Assembly (NCBI GenBank): GCA_013180625.2
Contig: SNVD02004837.1
Coordinates: 124,001-188,000 of the forward strand
Length of the DNA: 64,000 bases
Origin: Boswellia sacra
Taxonomy: Eukaryota; Streptophyta; Magnoliopsida; Sapindales; Burseraceae
Direction: 5' to 3'
Below are positions 22,991 to 35,410 of the stretch, one piece after another. Within the stretch, counting starts at the first letter, position 1. The number at the start of each line of letters is the position of its first letter. The translations under genes were made by a program, and so were the position numbers. The notes under the pieces were generated by a model. It was not told the DNA's origin. It worked only from the letters and a program-made list of their open reading frames with translations, and ran no database searches.

Positions 22991-23739
22991 TTACTATAGT
23001 TAAATTATAGATAATTTATTTATAATGGTATTAATATAAGTTCATGTTCAAGTTTAAATATCAAAATGTTAGTTTTAAAAATATTTAAATTTAAATATAA
23101 TTAACTAAAATCAAACCATGGTGTCAAGTTTAATTTGCCAAAAATTAAGAAATTAAGATTATTCCAGTATGTAAGGCTTTTTTGAGAGCTGCAAGTGGAT
23201 TGCCTTGACTAACGTCTTGGTATTGGATTGTTGGATTGAATTAGAATAATTTTATCTTTATTATGTACATATGTGAAATTTTCACCACTCCACATGCCAA
23301 GCTTTACTGCAAGACACATATATCAAATAAGTGTGTAAATTAGTTGGAAAAGAATATGCCACACTATTTTATCCCTTGACATGTGACTAAAGCTTGACAT
23401 TCCTTAATTGGTCAGGGGAGGAGACAAGGCAATATAAATTGAGGGTAGTGTCTTTGTAATTGATACATTTGGTTTTGAAGCTTTTCTAAGCTTAATAAAA
23501 TTTTAGTGCTACATTTTTTGCTCCATATATTTTACATTGTTTCATTTTACACCATTACTATTATTATTTACATCGTTATGAACACTAATAACTCGGGTTT
23601 TTATGAGTACGCTCTATAGTCACCATTAAGTCAGATCTTCCACATTAGAAAGTAAAACCAGTCTATCTTTTATGTTATTTTGTTGTTGTTGTTTCTTTGT
23701 TTTACAGTTGAAGAAAACATGGGAAGATTAAAGGAGACA

Positions 23740-24762
23740 GAGCGTAAAGCATTTAGAAGAGTTATATTTTGGAAATGTCAAAGATTAGAAGCTTCTAGTT
23801 GCTACATTTGATGGGAATGAAGAAAAATGTATACAATGAGCTAGAAGTGCCAAAAATCATTTACGAGAAATGATCTAGAAGATATTATCAAGGAATGAAA
23901 TCAGACTTCTATACAAGGCAAGGTGAAGGCTCAGAATTTTCTGCTTCACCATTTGAATGAGAATATGCAAGCAAAAATATCTTGATGTAAAAGACCCACT
24001 TATTTTTGGAAAAAGCTTGAAAGAAAGATTTCATCACTAGATTCATGTATGCTTTTCTGAGCTCAACAAGACTGGAACAACTTGTGGTTTCAAGATTTCA
24101 AGACTGTTGCTGATTACAACTCAACACTTTTCAAGATTGTTTCACGTTTAAAGTTTTATGGTCAGGAAATGACCGAGATGAACAAGATCGAGAAGACTTT
24201 GTCAGCGTCCCACTCTTCAGATAGTGTTTTGCAACAAATTTATTTAGAACATCGTTTTAAATGATACTTTGATTTGATCATGTCTTCTAATTGCTAAGAA
24301 AAATAACGAGATTTTATTGCAGAATCATGAATCTCATCCAACTGGTTCACTAATGATTCCAGATGTGAATGCCAACACTTACAAAAACAAAAATTGTAAC
24401 CGAGGATGTGGTAAAGATCACAAAAATAGCAAAAGAAACGATCATAATTCTTCTGACCACCAAAACAACAAGAAAGACAAAGACCACGAAGAAGAAACTT
24501 TGAAAGATGAATACAATGATAAATTTGAAGATAGGAAGAGTAAAAGAAAAAGATCTTCCAAGGACGATAAAGATATCTACTTCAAATGTGGAACAAAAGG
24601 CCACTGGACATGAAGTTATCGTACATTGCAACATCTAGTGGACCTCCATCAAGCATCCATAAGAAAATGAAGGATCTTGAAACAAACATTCTTGAAGATT
24701 TTGACAAAAAGAAGACTATTCATTTTGAAGTTGTCGATTTTTTCCAAAATGAAGAATAAAGC
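23740..24762 (+). pseudogene. Copia gag remnant
   Basis: Broken frames include WFQDFKTVADYNSTLFKI and QNHESHPTGS, typical of the gag (UBN2-type) of plant copia elements. A long lysine- and aspartate-rich hydrophilic stretch follows, then IYFKCGTKGHW, the start of a CCHC zinc knuckle. Stops and frameshifts separate these parts. No protease follows. Confidence 0.7.
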
Positions 24763-25280
24763 ATATTATCAAGGAGTTTTATCACTTTTGTTGTATTTGT
24801 GATTTCTGTGTTAAAGTTCATGTTATATATTATCGTCCTTTATTGAACTCATGCATTAACTAAATATTTGTTGACACAAGCCCTCGAGTTGTACCTTTTG
24901 TTAACCGTTGGACAAGTGACGTACTCTTTTGTCCTAGTAAAGACAAAACTTAGTCTTTGTAGAGGCTTAAAAGTACCTATTCTAATAAAGATAGAAAAAG
25001 TTTGGGCCCAAAGCTCTTGAGAGGTTGAGATCCTTTGATGGAGATAAAGATGCAGAAATGAGAGATAATCCATTGTCAATAACGTGACATGACCATGGTT
25101 AGAAAAGATGAAATTTTGTTGAGTTGTCTTACTCGATAGATGTGAATTACAATTTCACTTACAAAGAGCTTGACTTTTGTAGCCTGTAATAGAGCTTGAC
25201 TGATGGTACAAAGTTTTCTATAGAGAACTGAAATTGATGAATCATATATGCCTACAATGAATGCAATTAAATTTAGCATT

Positions 25281-25326
25281 TGTCAATCTTGAAGAACTAG
25301 ACTTGTCAATCTTGAAGAACTAGACA
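25281..25326. repeat. 23-bp unit repeated twice
   Basis: TGTCAATCTTGAAGAACTAG plus ACT or ACA, in tandem. Confidence 0.85.
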
Positions 25327-25900
25327 TGCATTTTATTGAGTTTGTGGTTGCGTCCTAACGCAATATATTAGATATTGATTCTTTGAAGAAAAAACTTTGG
25401 TAGATCGAGCTTAGTTTATATTTTTGCCGCTATCAGGTAGAGTACCCTATCAGAGATATATTTTTTTAGGGGAAGCATATCCTAGGACATATGCATTGTA
25501 CTCGTTTTCCCTTCGACTAGGTTTTGTCCCATTAGGTTTTCCTGGCAAGGTTTTTAACAAGGCAATAGCTACCCAACATCACTTTAAGTTTCATTACATA
25601 ATTGTGTTAATTTCTTAAGGTTTTTATCCCACTAGGTTTTTTTTATATGAAGTCAAATACGATCATCTTAAAGTGGTAGAATTCCAAGAGGGAGTATTAT
25701 GTACATATGTGGAATTTCCACTTGTCCACATGCCAAGCCTTATTGCAAGAAACATATATCAAATATGTGTAATTTATTTGGGAAAGGACATGCCATGCTA
25801 TTTCACCCCTTGAGATGTCGCAGAAGCTTGACATTTCTTAATTGACTAAGAGAAATGTCAAGGCAACATAAATTGAGGGCTGTGTATTTGTAATTGATAC

Positions 25901-26174
25901 ATGAAATGTTATACATCTACAATCGACTCGTTACAACCTCAATTGGCAAGAATTCACTGGAGGAATAAAAAACAAAAATGAATAAAAATTCTATAACCAA
26001 CTTCTTACAATCTTAGTTGGTAAAAATTCACTGAAGGAATAAAAAACAAAAATGAATAAGGGAAGTTACAATAAATAAGTTGGTAATTATATCTCAATTA
26101 GGATTTTGCCAACTCAGGTTGTAAGTAAGTTGGTTGTAAACGAGTTATACATATGGTAGTATTATCCTTGATAC
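25901..26174. mobile_element. MITE-like insertion inside the right copia LTR
   Basis: The left LTR reads AATTGATACATTTGG without interruption. The right LTR has 274 extra bases at that point, flanked by TTGATAC on both sides (25894-25900 and 26168-26174). The ends are loosely inverted: ACTCGTTACAACC near the left, GGTTGTAAACGAGT near the right. The insertion is therefore younger than the copia element. Confidence 0.7.
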
Positions 26175-26275
26175 ATTTGGTTTTGAAGCTTTTCTAAGCT
26201 TAATGAAACTTTGATGCTATGTGCACTTTGCTCCATATATTTTATACTCTTTCATTATTATTATTATTATTTACA

Positions 26276-28644
26276 TAACAATCTTATATTTATCTACAAG
26301 ACTAGATTAAATTATGTAAAATAATTTAAAAAAGATTTAAATATAAATATAAGTAATTAATCATTTATAATGAATTTAAGATATATATATATATATCTAT
26401 GTATGTATATGTGTGTGTGTGTGTGTGATATTATTGATCATATATTGTACTATTAAATAGATTATTTTATCATCAAGTAATTAAAGTTAATACTAGAATA
26501 AGCTAATAAAAAATTTAAATATAAGTCAAAATTTATAATTAAGTATTATTTATTAAAAATATAATTTTAAAATATAAGATTGTTATATAATTCTAAGATT
26601 TAAGTTGATTTATTAATATGTAATATGATTATTTATCCTCAAATATATCTAATTTAAATCATTATATTCCTTGTAAGGGTGGCATTGTTTTAAGAGACTA
26701 GCACAAATTATATTTTCTACGAGTGAAAAATTATGAGAGTAAGGCGAGAAAATATGAAAATATTTCATTTATTTGTTATATGGATAAAGAAAAAAAATCA
26801 TTGGTTTTTTATGTATTTCATGTAAAGAAAGGAAAAAGACTAAAAAGATGTGAGAAAAATTTAATTGTTTGTATGTAACAATCTAATTTATTTAATTTAA
26901 TTTAAACTTTTTATTTTAATTTTAAAATTTATTGAAAGGAGTGAGATTAATTTGTCTTATAAAATGAAATGTTATATTTATTTGTTAGATACAAGATTTC
27001 TATTTATTTTGTTTTAATCATGTTAATTAGGAGTGAATTTGAGGGTTTTTAGGTTACTAAATGAAAAACATGGGATAATTTACTCATTGAATTTAAATTT
27101 AATTTTTATTATAAAATCCATCTAGTAATACAATGATATTATTATGAAGATAATAAAATTTACCATCTATATAAGGATTTTAAAATAAAAAAAAACTAGT
27201 TACAACACATCGTTGAATAGATTGTTTTACTGTAGCTTTGGGATCACAAACACACAGTTGTATAAATTGTGTTACTATGGGCGCAGGATCAAGAAAAACT
27301 TCTAGAAAACCAACTTCTAGTTTTCCTTCAATACCTCAATTGAAAAAAAACTGATGTTAGTAATACAAAATAAATGTTCTTGGAGATGTATATTTATCAG
27401 TAGAACTCATAAATTTAGTGATATTAAATGTTTTATATAATTAGAATGATATAATCTTTAATAAATTAAACATAGTATAAAATAAAAATATATATCATAA
27501 ATATAATACAAAACGATCACCATAATAGTATAATAAATATAAAACAAAATTTCATATCCATATTAACAATAATTTCACATCACTATTTTAATTTCGTGAC
27601 CCGTTTGATATTCGAAATCCTAATATACTTATAAAATAATTAAAAACAAAATACTCATCCGAAATAAATTTGAATTTTACTCATCAAAATTAAATTTATT
27701 TTTTGTCATGTAGAAAGGATGAGGCTATTTACATGAAAGTTCTTTCAAGACCCATTTCTTTAATAAACCCATCAATTAACTTGAGAAAGAGTGATTCTAT
27801 CTAAGCCCTTAAAACTTTTTTTAAGACCGTCTTAAATAAAACACATTAAAAAAATAATTGATAAACATCTTTTATTTATCTCAAAAATGCCCTTTTAATT
27901 AATTTGCAATCACATTTTATCCTTCCAGATCTTCTTCCATGTTTCTTTTCATGAAAGTATAATTATCTTTATCCTATAAAAAGTTTAAACTTGAGTATAA
28001 TTATATGTTATCCTCTTCCACTCTCGTATTTATTTTTCATAGGCAAAAAAAACTATGTTGTTTGTTGAAATATTATCACCATCTTCAGTGTTGGAAAATA
28101 TAATGATCGTGCAATACCATTAAACTGTTGTATTCATGTAAGAGATCACTCAATCTCAAGGGTAGAGCTACCCTTTAGCCTAAAAGGGCCCAGGCCTCCC
28201 CAAACCATAGGGTGACTCCTTATAGAATTATATGTTTAGAGCAAAAACATATAAAAGTAAATAATTCTTGAAAGTTGGCCCCTCCATTCATTTAAGATAA
28301 CAATGATATACGGGCTATTTAAGGAAATTTTAGCTATAATTAATTAGATAGTATTAATGTGTATCATTATAATGCTTTTTATTGATTAGAAGCTTAAAAT
28401 ATTAGAATCTTTGTCTTAGTATGAATTTCAAAAATAGTATATATGGTTTATTTGTTACCTTAAATAAATAAAGATTGTTATCTATTTTCTTTAACTGAAC
28501 ATTAAAAAGACTATTTCCCACACATTTACAAAACATCATAACTGAATTTTCTTATACTAATCCTTTTTTTTTTTGGTTCAAACTTGCTCTCTCTAATTTG
28601 TGAAATTCATTTTATATTCAAATATATATTCTTAAGAAAACAAG
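26276..28644. other. No gene seen
   Basis: Very AT-rich sequence with a mixed (AT)n/(GT)n microsatellite at about 26378-26430. No protein-like frame on either strand. Confidence 0.5.
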
Positions 28645-29047
28645 TGTTAGGACCGTTCCATGTGTCATGACATATGTCGACCCATGTGGCATGATGAGTT
28701 GGTAATTTTGGAAAAAAAAAAGAAACTGTTTACTATATTGAATATTTCTTGTTTAACTGTCTTCAGTTAGGAAAGTTGTTACTGACCTTTATTTTAAGAA
28801 CCAGTTTTCAAATTGGGAAAGATATTTATTCAATTAAAATTTAAGAAAGATTCATTATCATGTTTTTACATTGAATGTTCTAAAGTCAAATTGCTTTCGT
28901 AGATTTCGTTCTATACAAGTTTTGGAAATAAATCAAGGAATCCTTATGCAATAAGAAGTAGCTAGACGTGCAGTATATAAAGGCAACTTTATTAAGTCCA
29001 AAAAAGAGTTTTTGCAAGCTAGTTTTTTAGAGTTTTTTTAGAGAGCT
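28645..29047 (+). mobile_element. Truncated LTR of a SIRE-like copia element
   Basis: TGTTAGGACC through GTGCAGTATATAAAGGCAAC and beyond matches the LTR at 49570-50585, with scattered differences. The match is lost soon after GAGAGCTATG, where gypsy sequence takes over within a few tens of bases. It includes the TATA box (TATATAAAGG) at about 28974. Confidence 0.75.
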
Positions 29048-29614
29048 ATGCTTTTCAATTGCAAGACAGGTTATGGAATGACATATGAAAATATGTAGAA
29101 TGTATATATACACCCATAAAACTCTCAAATTTTGACACATGGGGACATACTTTCGGTGGGGGTTGCTCGATGCAGATTTATCGCCCCAAGATTTGAAAAA
29201 AAATGAGATATGCTTTCGGCGGGGTTTGACAAAACCTACACACTTGTCTCCCACGTGAAGCATGAAAAATGGAAATACAATTTCGGTGGGGTTTGACAAA
29301 ACCGTCACACTTATCTTCCACGTGAAGCATGAAAAGTAGAGATATACTTTCGGCGAAGGTTGACAAAATCTCCACACTCGTCTCCACGTGTGCGTATGAC
29401 ATGGGGTAGTCATATGGTTTGTGAAAAAGAAAACTTGAAATTAAACAAACAAAATCAACAAACAACAACAACACAAAAACAACATTGATAATCAGATCAA
29501 ACGAAACAAGAAAAAAAATTCTACAACAACAACACACATTCAAATATACAAGTAGTTGTGATTGTGGCTCACATCTTCCTCTGGGTTTACGTCCAGTAAC
29601 GGCTGAAACGCCTT

Positions 29615-30168
29615 CTATGAGTCGGGGATTTGCTTCCCATCCAGTTTTATTATAAACTGGCAAACAGGGTCGTTTTTAGTCAGATTCCCTAGACTATAAC
29701 ATTGTAATTCATCACGAAATTGTGTCCATAGATTAAGCAATTCACGCTGAACAAGTCCACAAGAATGTGACTCAAGAGTTAATAAAAAATTATCCAGCGA
29801 CTCATTACTCAAACCATTCTTAATAAATGAAAGTTTATCTTCTCTATTCCTGGACGCAAAACCTAATGAACGACAAGTCTGGTTACAATTCAATCTAGCA
29901 CAATTATAACATACTTGTAACCTTTTCGCTCTTCGCCTCTTGGCGTAGTAGCTCTTTCCTAGACCAGGCATGTATTTGCGAGATTAATGTCCGGCTCACC
30001 GGACAATCTCACCTTGGCTTCGATAAGCCATCGGATATCAGCAGGCACATTTAGGAGCATCAATGCCCAAAGTCTAGTCATCCGTACTTTATAAATTTTA
30101 AACACAGCATTTTGAGGAAGTGAAGGAAAATACTTACGAAGGTTCGACAGAAAGATATCGGCATCCAT
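29615..30168 (-). pseudogene. Extra ORF downstream of gypsy pol (element 1), basic protein with a Cys cluster
   Basis: The frame begins with an ATG at 30168 and is shifted once near 29975-29990. Recognisable parts are FPSLPQN, DIRWLIEAK(V/I)RL, a basic patch KRRRAKRLQ and CYNCARLNCNQTC, which fits CX2CX4CX3C and could bind zinc. SLGF and a helical second half follow. The same protein is encoded on the plus strand at 38524-39064 in element 2. I do not recognise it as gag, pol or a membrane protein: there is no obvious signal or transmembrane segment. It occupies the position where Athila elements often carry an env-like ORF. Function unknown. Confidence 0.6.
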
Positions 30169-30220
30169 TGAAGAAGAGAAAAGGAGAGTTATTACCGATA
30201 ATGCGATGAGTTTGTTCTTC

Positions 30221-30265
30221 TCCCCCCCCTTTCCCACCCCCCACCCCCCCCCCACCACCCCCTCA
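30221..30265 (-). repeat. G-run tract (C-runs on plus strand)
   Basis: Several runs of four to ten C separated by single A or T (G on the minus, i.e. sense, strand of the gypsy element), just upstream of the extra ORF. Four or more G-runs could fold into a G-quadruplex. Confidence 0.7.
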
Positions 30266-30661
30266 GGATATGCACGTTTAAAACCTTCGAAACAATGCTT
30301 ACCTTAACTCCCCCTCGTTTGAATGTTTCCTCAAGCTGTTGCACAACTGAACTCGAAGCACGGAAAAATCAAATTAAACACAAGAAAAGAAAAGAAAAGA
30401 AAAAAAAATAGAGACACATAAAAGAAATAAACAAAAGAGCAAATGAAAGTCAAAAACAAACAACAAAGCAAATAAGACAAATGGCAAAGAGAGATAAAAC
30501 ATGATCAGTTATAATAGCCCATGAGAGGAATCTCCTCGAAACACAAAAATTGATCAATACTACCTTCTTTTCTTTGTCTCTTTTTATTTATATTTCAAAA
30601 ACATTGGGTTGCCTCCCAATAAGCGCTTGGTTTAACGTCCTCAGCATGACGTTATCTGTCC

Positions 30662-32000
30662 TCACCCATCAAGATAAGTTGGCTCGTAGAGAGGTACCTC
30701 ATCGATGTCCTGCATCACGAAATTCTCATAGTAAGGCTTCAACCTGTGCCCATTCACCTTGAATACTTTATCCGTTTTTAAGCTCTTGATTTCCACTGCA
30801 CCATGGGGAAAAAAATTAGTAATAACAAAAGGTCCAACCCATCGAGATCGTAATTTACCTGGAAATAACTTGAGGCGAGAATGAAATAAAAGAACTTTCT
30901 GTCCCACTTCAAAAATTCTTCCTGGAGATCATTTTATCATGAAATGCCTTAGTTCTATCCTGTAAATTCTGGAATTCTCATAGGCATCATTTCTAAGTTC
31001 TTCCAATTCTTGCAGATTGAAGCTACTTTGTTCTCCAAGCAGCCATCCATCTCCATGTACCAAGCTTTACTGCCCACCATGCTTTGTGTTCGAGCTCATA
31101 ACGGGAAGGTGACATGCCTTACCATAGACTAACCTGTACGGAGACATACCAATAGGTGTCTTGTAAGCAGTCCGGTATGCTCAAAGTGCATCATTAAGTC
31201 GTAGGCTCCAATCTTTTCTGTTCGGATTCACTGTCTTCTCGAAAATAGACTTGACTTCTCGATTTGAAACTTCAACTTGACCACTAGTTTGTGGATGATG
31301 TGCAGTAGACAACTTGTGAGTGATGTTGTATTTCTTGAGCAAGGCTTCAAATGATCGGTTGCAGAGGTGTGTCCCTCTATCGCTAATCATGGCTCTTGGT
31401 GTTCCAAATCTCGCAAAAATGTTAGATTTCACAAAATCTACAACAATTTTAGAATCATTAGTTCTCGTAGCTTTTGCTTCTACCAATTTAGAAACATAAT
31501 CCACAGCAAGTATAATGTAAACATTACCAAATGATGAAGGAAAAGGACCCATGAAATCAATACCCCACACATCAAAAAATCTCGACAATAAGTATAGGGG
31601 TTTGTGGCATTTGATTTTTGGCACTTAAATTACCTGTCCTTTGACAACGGTCACAAGCTTTGCAGAAAAGATATGCATCTTTGAACAATGATGGCCAGTA
31701 GAATCCACAATCAAGAACTTTAAGGGCTGTTCTTTTTGGTCCGACATGACCTCCACATGCATAAGAATGACAGAAGGTTAAAATTGAATTAAATTCAGAT
31801 TCAGAAACGCACCTTCTTATCACTTGGTCAGAACAATGCTTCCATAAGTACGGATCATCCCATATGTAATACTTGGCAATGTTATTGATCTTGTCTCTTT
31901 GAGCTCGAGTCAAGTCATGTGGTAGCTTTTTGGTAACTAAGTAGTTGACAATATCTGCATACCAAGGGGCTACTACATTTAGAGACAACAATTATTCATC
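30662..32000 (-). pseudogene. Gypsy integrase region (element 1)
   Basis: Three blocks lie in different frames. About 31990-31620 has the H2C2 zinc-binding part (HSYACGGH and CKACDRCQ). About 31624-31181 has the catalytic core with [19 protein letters not shown] and [10 protein letters not shown], so the three acidic residues of the DDE triad appear present. About 30907-30662 is the C-terminal part with [10 protein letters not shown], which binds DNA or chromatin in this family. Frameshifts between blocks make it inactive as it stands. Confidence 0.85.
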
Positions 32001-33364
32001 TGGAAAACCTTCTTGTAATGGCAGTGCATTCTTATCATGGACAATGCGACTGAGATGGTCTGCAACTAAGTTTTCACTTTCCTTCTTGTCTTTGATTTCC
32101 AAGTCAAACTCCTGTAAAAGGAGTATCCACCTGATAAGCCTTGGTTTAGCATCTTTCTTTGTGAGCAAGTACATCAAAGCTGCATGATCAGAATAAACGG
32201 TTACTTTAGTACCAATCAAATAAGATCAAAACTTTTCTAAAGCAAAATTAACCGCTAGCAGCTCTTTCTCAGTGGTAGAATAATTAAGTTGAACATCATT
32301 TAAAGTCCGAGATGCGTAATAAATGGCATGTGAAATTTTGCCAATTCGTTGACCCAAAACGACACCCACAGCATAATCACTCTCATCACACATGATCTCG
32401 AATGGATGATTCCAATTTGGAGATTGGATTATTGGAGCTGAAGTCAAGAGTTCCTTCAGTTTCTCAAATGCCTCTTTGCATTCCTCATCAAATTCAAAGG
32501 CCACATCATTCTGTAATAATCTGCATAGGGGCAATGCTATCTTCGAGAAATCTTTGATGAATCTACGATAAAAACCTGCATGACCAAGAAACGAACGAAT
32601 ATCCCGCACACTTGTGGGAGGTGGTAAGGAACATATAAGATCTCTCTTGGATTTATCAACCTCTATACCCTTAGCACTATACCCTGATTTACCATAAAAT
32701 GACATTTCTCCCAATTCAGAACAAGGTTAGTTTCTATACATCTTTGAAGTATAAGGGTAAGGTTGTCAAGGCATTATCAAAAGAATCACCAAAAACACTA
32801 AAGTCATCCATAAATACCTCAATGATGTTCTCAACATAATCAGAGAAAATACTTACCATACACCTTTGGAAAGTGGCAAAGGCATTGCAAAGACCGAATG
32901 GCATGCGTCGATAGGCAAATGTACCGAATGGGCATGTGAATGTAGTTTTCTCTGGATCCTCAGGGGCAATGACAATCTGATTATATCCTGAATAGCCATC
33001 AGGAAGAAAACAATAATGAGAAATGACTGCAATCTCCCAGCATTTGACAATGAATGCAAAGGAAAGTGATCCTGCGAGTTACTGTATTTAAGCTTCCGAT
33101 AAATCAATACAAATCGCCAGCCGGTTGGAATACGAGTGGGGAACTAGTCATTATTGTCATTCCTTAACCACCGTAACACCAGATTTCTTCGGAACAACTT
33201 GGACTGGACTCAACCACTTGCTGTCCGAAATTGGATAAATCACACCCACATCTAACAATTTCAGGATTTCTTTCTTGACAACTTCCATCATTGGAGGATT
33301 CAACCTCCGCTGTGCTTCTCGAGTGGGCTTGGATCATTCTTCTAATAAGATACGGTGCATGCAT
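31992..33364 (-). pseudogene. Gypsy reverse transcriptase and RNase H region (element 1)
   Basis: The reverse transcriptase core (about 33364-32720) is broken by stops, but FMDDFSVFG, with the catalytic DD pair, is readable at about 32820. RNase H follows: 32714-32226 has SFLGHAGFYRRFIKDFSKI and ATTEKEL-like sequence, and 32219-31992 has [20 protein letters not shown] ending at the HLSRI motif. A stop separates the two RNase H pieces. Confidence 0.85.
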
Positions 33365-33604
33365 ATGGCTGGGCTAATACCTTTGATGTCAGCAATTGTC
33401 CACCCAATGGCTGTTTTGTGATCGCGAAGCACTCGAATGAGTTTCTCTTCTTGTAATGGTGTAAGGCCCTTGGCTATTATGACTGGCAAAGTATCCTTCT
33501 CACCCAAGAATACATAGTTTTCAACTGATCTGGAAGAGGCTTAAGCTCCAAAGGAAGGTGCTTTCATCACAGAAGGAAAAAGTTTCTCATTAGATAAAGG
33601 CAAT

Positions 33605-34501
33605 TCAATGTACGAAACAATACCTATTTGTGGTGATAGCTATAGTCTCATCCAAGCTTGCCACAGCTTCCTCCACTTCTTTAGACACTTGTATCAACTT
33701 CCTCGATTCTCTGAAATTTTCTGCCCCAATGTGCTCACTAATGGCTACTTCCAATGCATCCTTGCGAGTTAACTCAAAAAGTTGTTGTGCCAAAGAATCA
33801 ATAACATCAACTGCAAAAACAGAATGCAAGTCACTAGGGTACCTCATTGCCTCAAAAATATTGAAACGAATCACCTCGCCATCAAATTCCATGGTGAGAG
33901 TGCCATCATGAACATCAATCTTAGTTCGGGCAGTTTTCAAGAATGGTCTCCCCAAAAGAATCGGTGTTGGATTGGGAGATGTCTCATCCTCCATTTCAAG
34001 AACATAAAAGTCTGCTGGAAATACCAATTGATTCACTTGCACAAGCACATCTTCCACAACTCCCTTGGGATATGCATTAGAACGATCAACAAGTTGAATG
34101 GTAATACCGGTTTCCGCAAGTGGTCCAAGATTTAAAGAAGCATAAATAGAATATGGCATGACATTAATAGATGCTCCTAAATCTAATATAGCTCTTTCAA
34201 ACTTGGTATTACCAATGGTGCATGGAATGATGAACGTACCTGGATCTTTGCATTTCGGAGGAATTTTTCTTTGCAATACAGCTGAAACATTTTCCCCCAC
34301 ACTTACTTTCTCATTTCCCTTCAACTTTCTCTTGTTGGTGCATAACTCCTTGAGAAATTTTGTATAACGAGGTACTTGCTCGATAGCATCCAGAAGTGGT
34401 ATATTTACCTCGATTTTGTGAGAAGTTTCCAGGATTTCTTGTTCTTGTTCCTCCTTCTTTCGATTTTGCAAATCTACTAGGAAAAAGTGGAGAAGAAACA
34501 T
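33605..34501 (-). pseudogene. Gypsy protease region (element 1)
   Basis: A 298-codon open frame. The N-terminal part (IPLLDAIEQVPRYTKFLKEL) is the gag-protease linker typical of Athila/Tat elements. The retropepsin-like fold follows with AILDLGASINVMP, where the usual D-(L/S/T)-G triad reads DLG. LLGRPFL lies further on. The frame is open but is detached from gag and the reverse transcriptase by frameshifts. Confidence 0.8.
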
Positions 34502-35297
34502 ATGAAGGAATGGGAGTTATAGGATTTACCTGAGAAGTCAGTGTTTTGTTCATGGTGGAAGTGGTGTCATCTCCTTCATCAGTTTGTGATTTCTTTGGCA
34601 GGACATCTAATTGCTCTTCATTTTGCAAAGTTATCGCACAAGAATTCTCTCTTGGATTGATCATCATTTGACAAGATAATTCTTCTGAGCCTTGGCCCTC
34701 GAATTTGCTCATGCTAGTGGCCAATTGTCCCATTTGATTTGCCAGGTTTTGGATACTTGCCCCAGTTTCCTGCTGGAATTGCATTGTGTTAGTGGCAAGT
34801 GCATTAACAATGTCCTGGAGAGACATACCTGAGTTTTGTGAAGCTGGTTGCGGTGCTGGATGTGGCATTGGTGGTGGTTGCATTTGAAAAGGTTGCTGCA
34901 CTCTAGGTTGATTGAAACCTTGTGGCCGATTTGGTATCACATTTGGAGTGATTGGTTGATGATTCCAGTAACTGAAATTATGTTGATCTTCCCATCCAGC
35001 ATTGTAAGTGCTAGAGAAAGGATCATACCATTGCCTCGTTTGTCCTGGAAATCCACCCATGGCATTGGCTTGTTCCATATATTCTTCTTGTAAAGTTGGA
35101 TACATGTCGATTGGATGCTCCATCGTAGAATATATCCCACATTCATAAGATTTTTGCATATCTCCTACAGCCATGTTTTCCACAAGAGAGGTTAGCTCAG
35201 AAAGTTGTTGTTCAATGTTCGGAGTGCTTACCTCATTTACTCTCCATGGTACTTGTGGCTCAAATCCGCTACTGAATTGATAGAAGTTTACTGCCAT
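34311..35297 (-). pseudogene. Gypsy gag, C-terminal half only (element 1)
   Basis: The frame from Met at 35297 holds the late gag region: CGIYSTMEHPIDMYP, which in relatives is a Cys-rich motif and here has Tyr where Cys is expected, then proline- and glutamine-rich sequence and a heptad-like segment (NLANQMGQLATSMSKFEGQ). The N-terminal gag domain is missing. Only about 90 bases separate this start from the primer binding site, so an internal deletion removed it. Confidence 0.75.
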
Positions 35298-35386
35298 GTT
35301 GTCTAAACACAAACAATCAGAAAAGAAAAACAAAGAAAATATGAATCAACAATGAAAACAAAATAACAAATCGATTAGAAAATCAA

Positions 35387-35404
35387 TCCCCGGCAACGGC
35401 GCCA
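35387..35404 (-). promoter_or_regulatory. Primer binding site for tRNA-Asp (gypsy element 1)
   Basis: TGGCGCCGTTGCCGGGGA on the minus strand. As I recall it, this is the perfect complement of the 3' end of plant tRNA-Asp. It lies six bases from the LTR end (position 35411) and fixes element orientation. Confidence 0.9.
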
Positions 35405-35410
35405 AAAACT

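Larger units (their letters stand above)
23264..26275 (+). mobile_element. Decayed copia-type retrotransposon with gag remnant only
   Basis: The left LTR is about 23264-23572. The right LTR is about 25700-26275 and contains a 274-bp insertion; without it the two are about 309 and 302 bases. Both begin TGTACATATGTG and end ATTATTTACA. The purine tract CAAGAGGGAGTATTA precedes the right LTR, which fixes the plus orientation. The interior has a broken gag and a typical copia 3' tail containing GGTTTTCCTGGCAAGGTTTT, but no integrase or reverse transcriptase. I found no matching target duplication and no clear primer site. Confidence 0.7.

Noticed and set aside
24350..24634. 94-codon minus-strand hydrophobic frame resembling a membrane protein
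   Set aside because: Antisense of the Lys/Asp-rich gag tail; the Phe/Val richness is the complement of AAA/GAC codons.
32853..33107. 84-codon frame in the gypsy reverse transcriptase
   Set aside because: Only partly in the true pol frame; listed as part of the broken reverse transcriptase and not as a separate gene.
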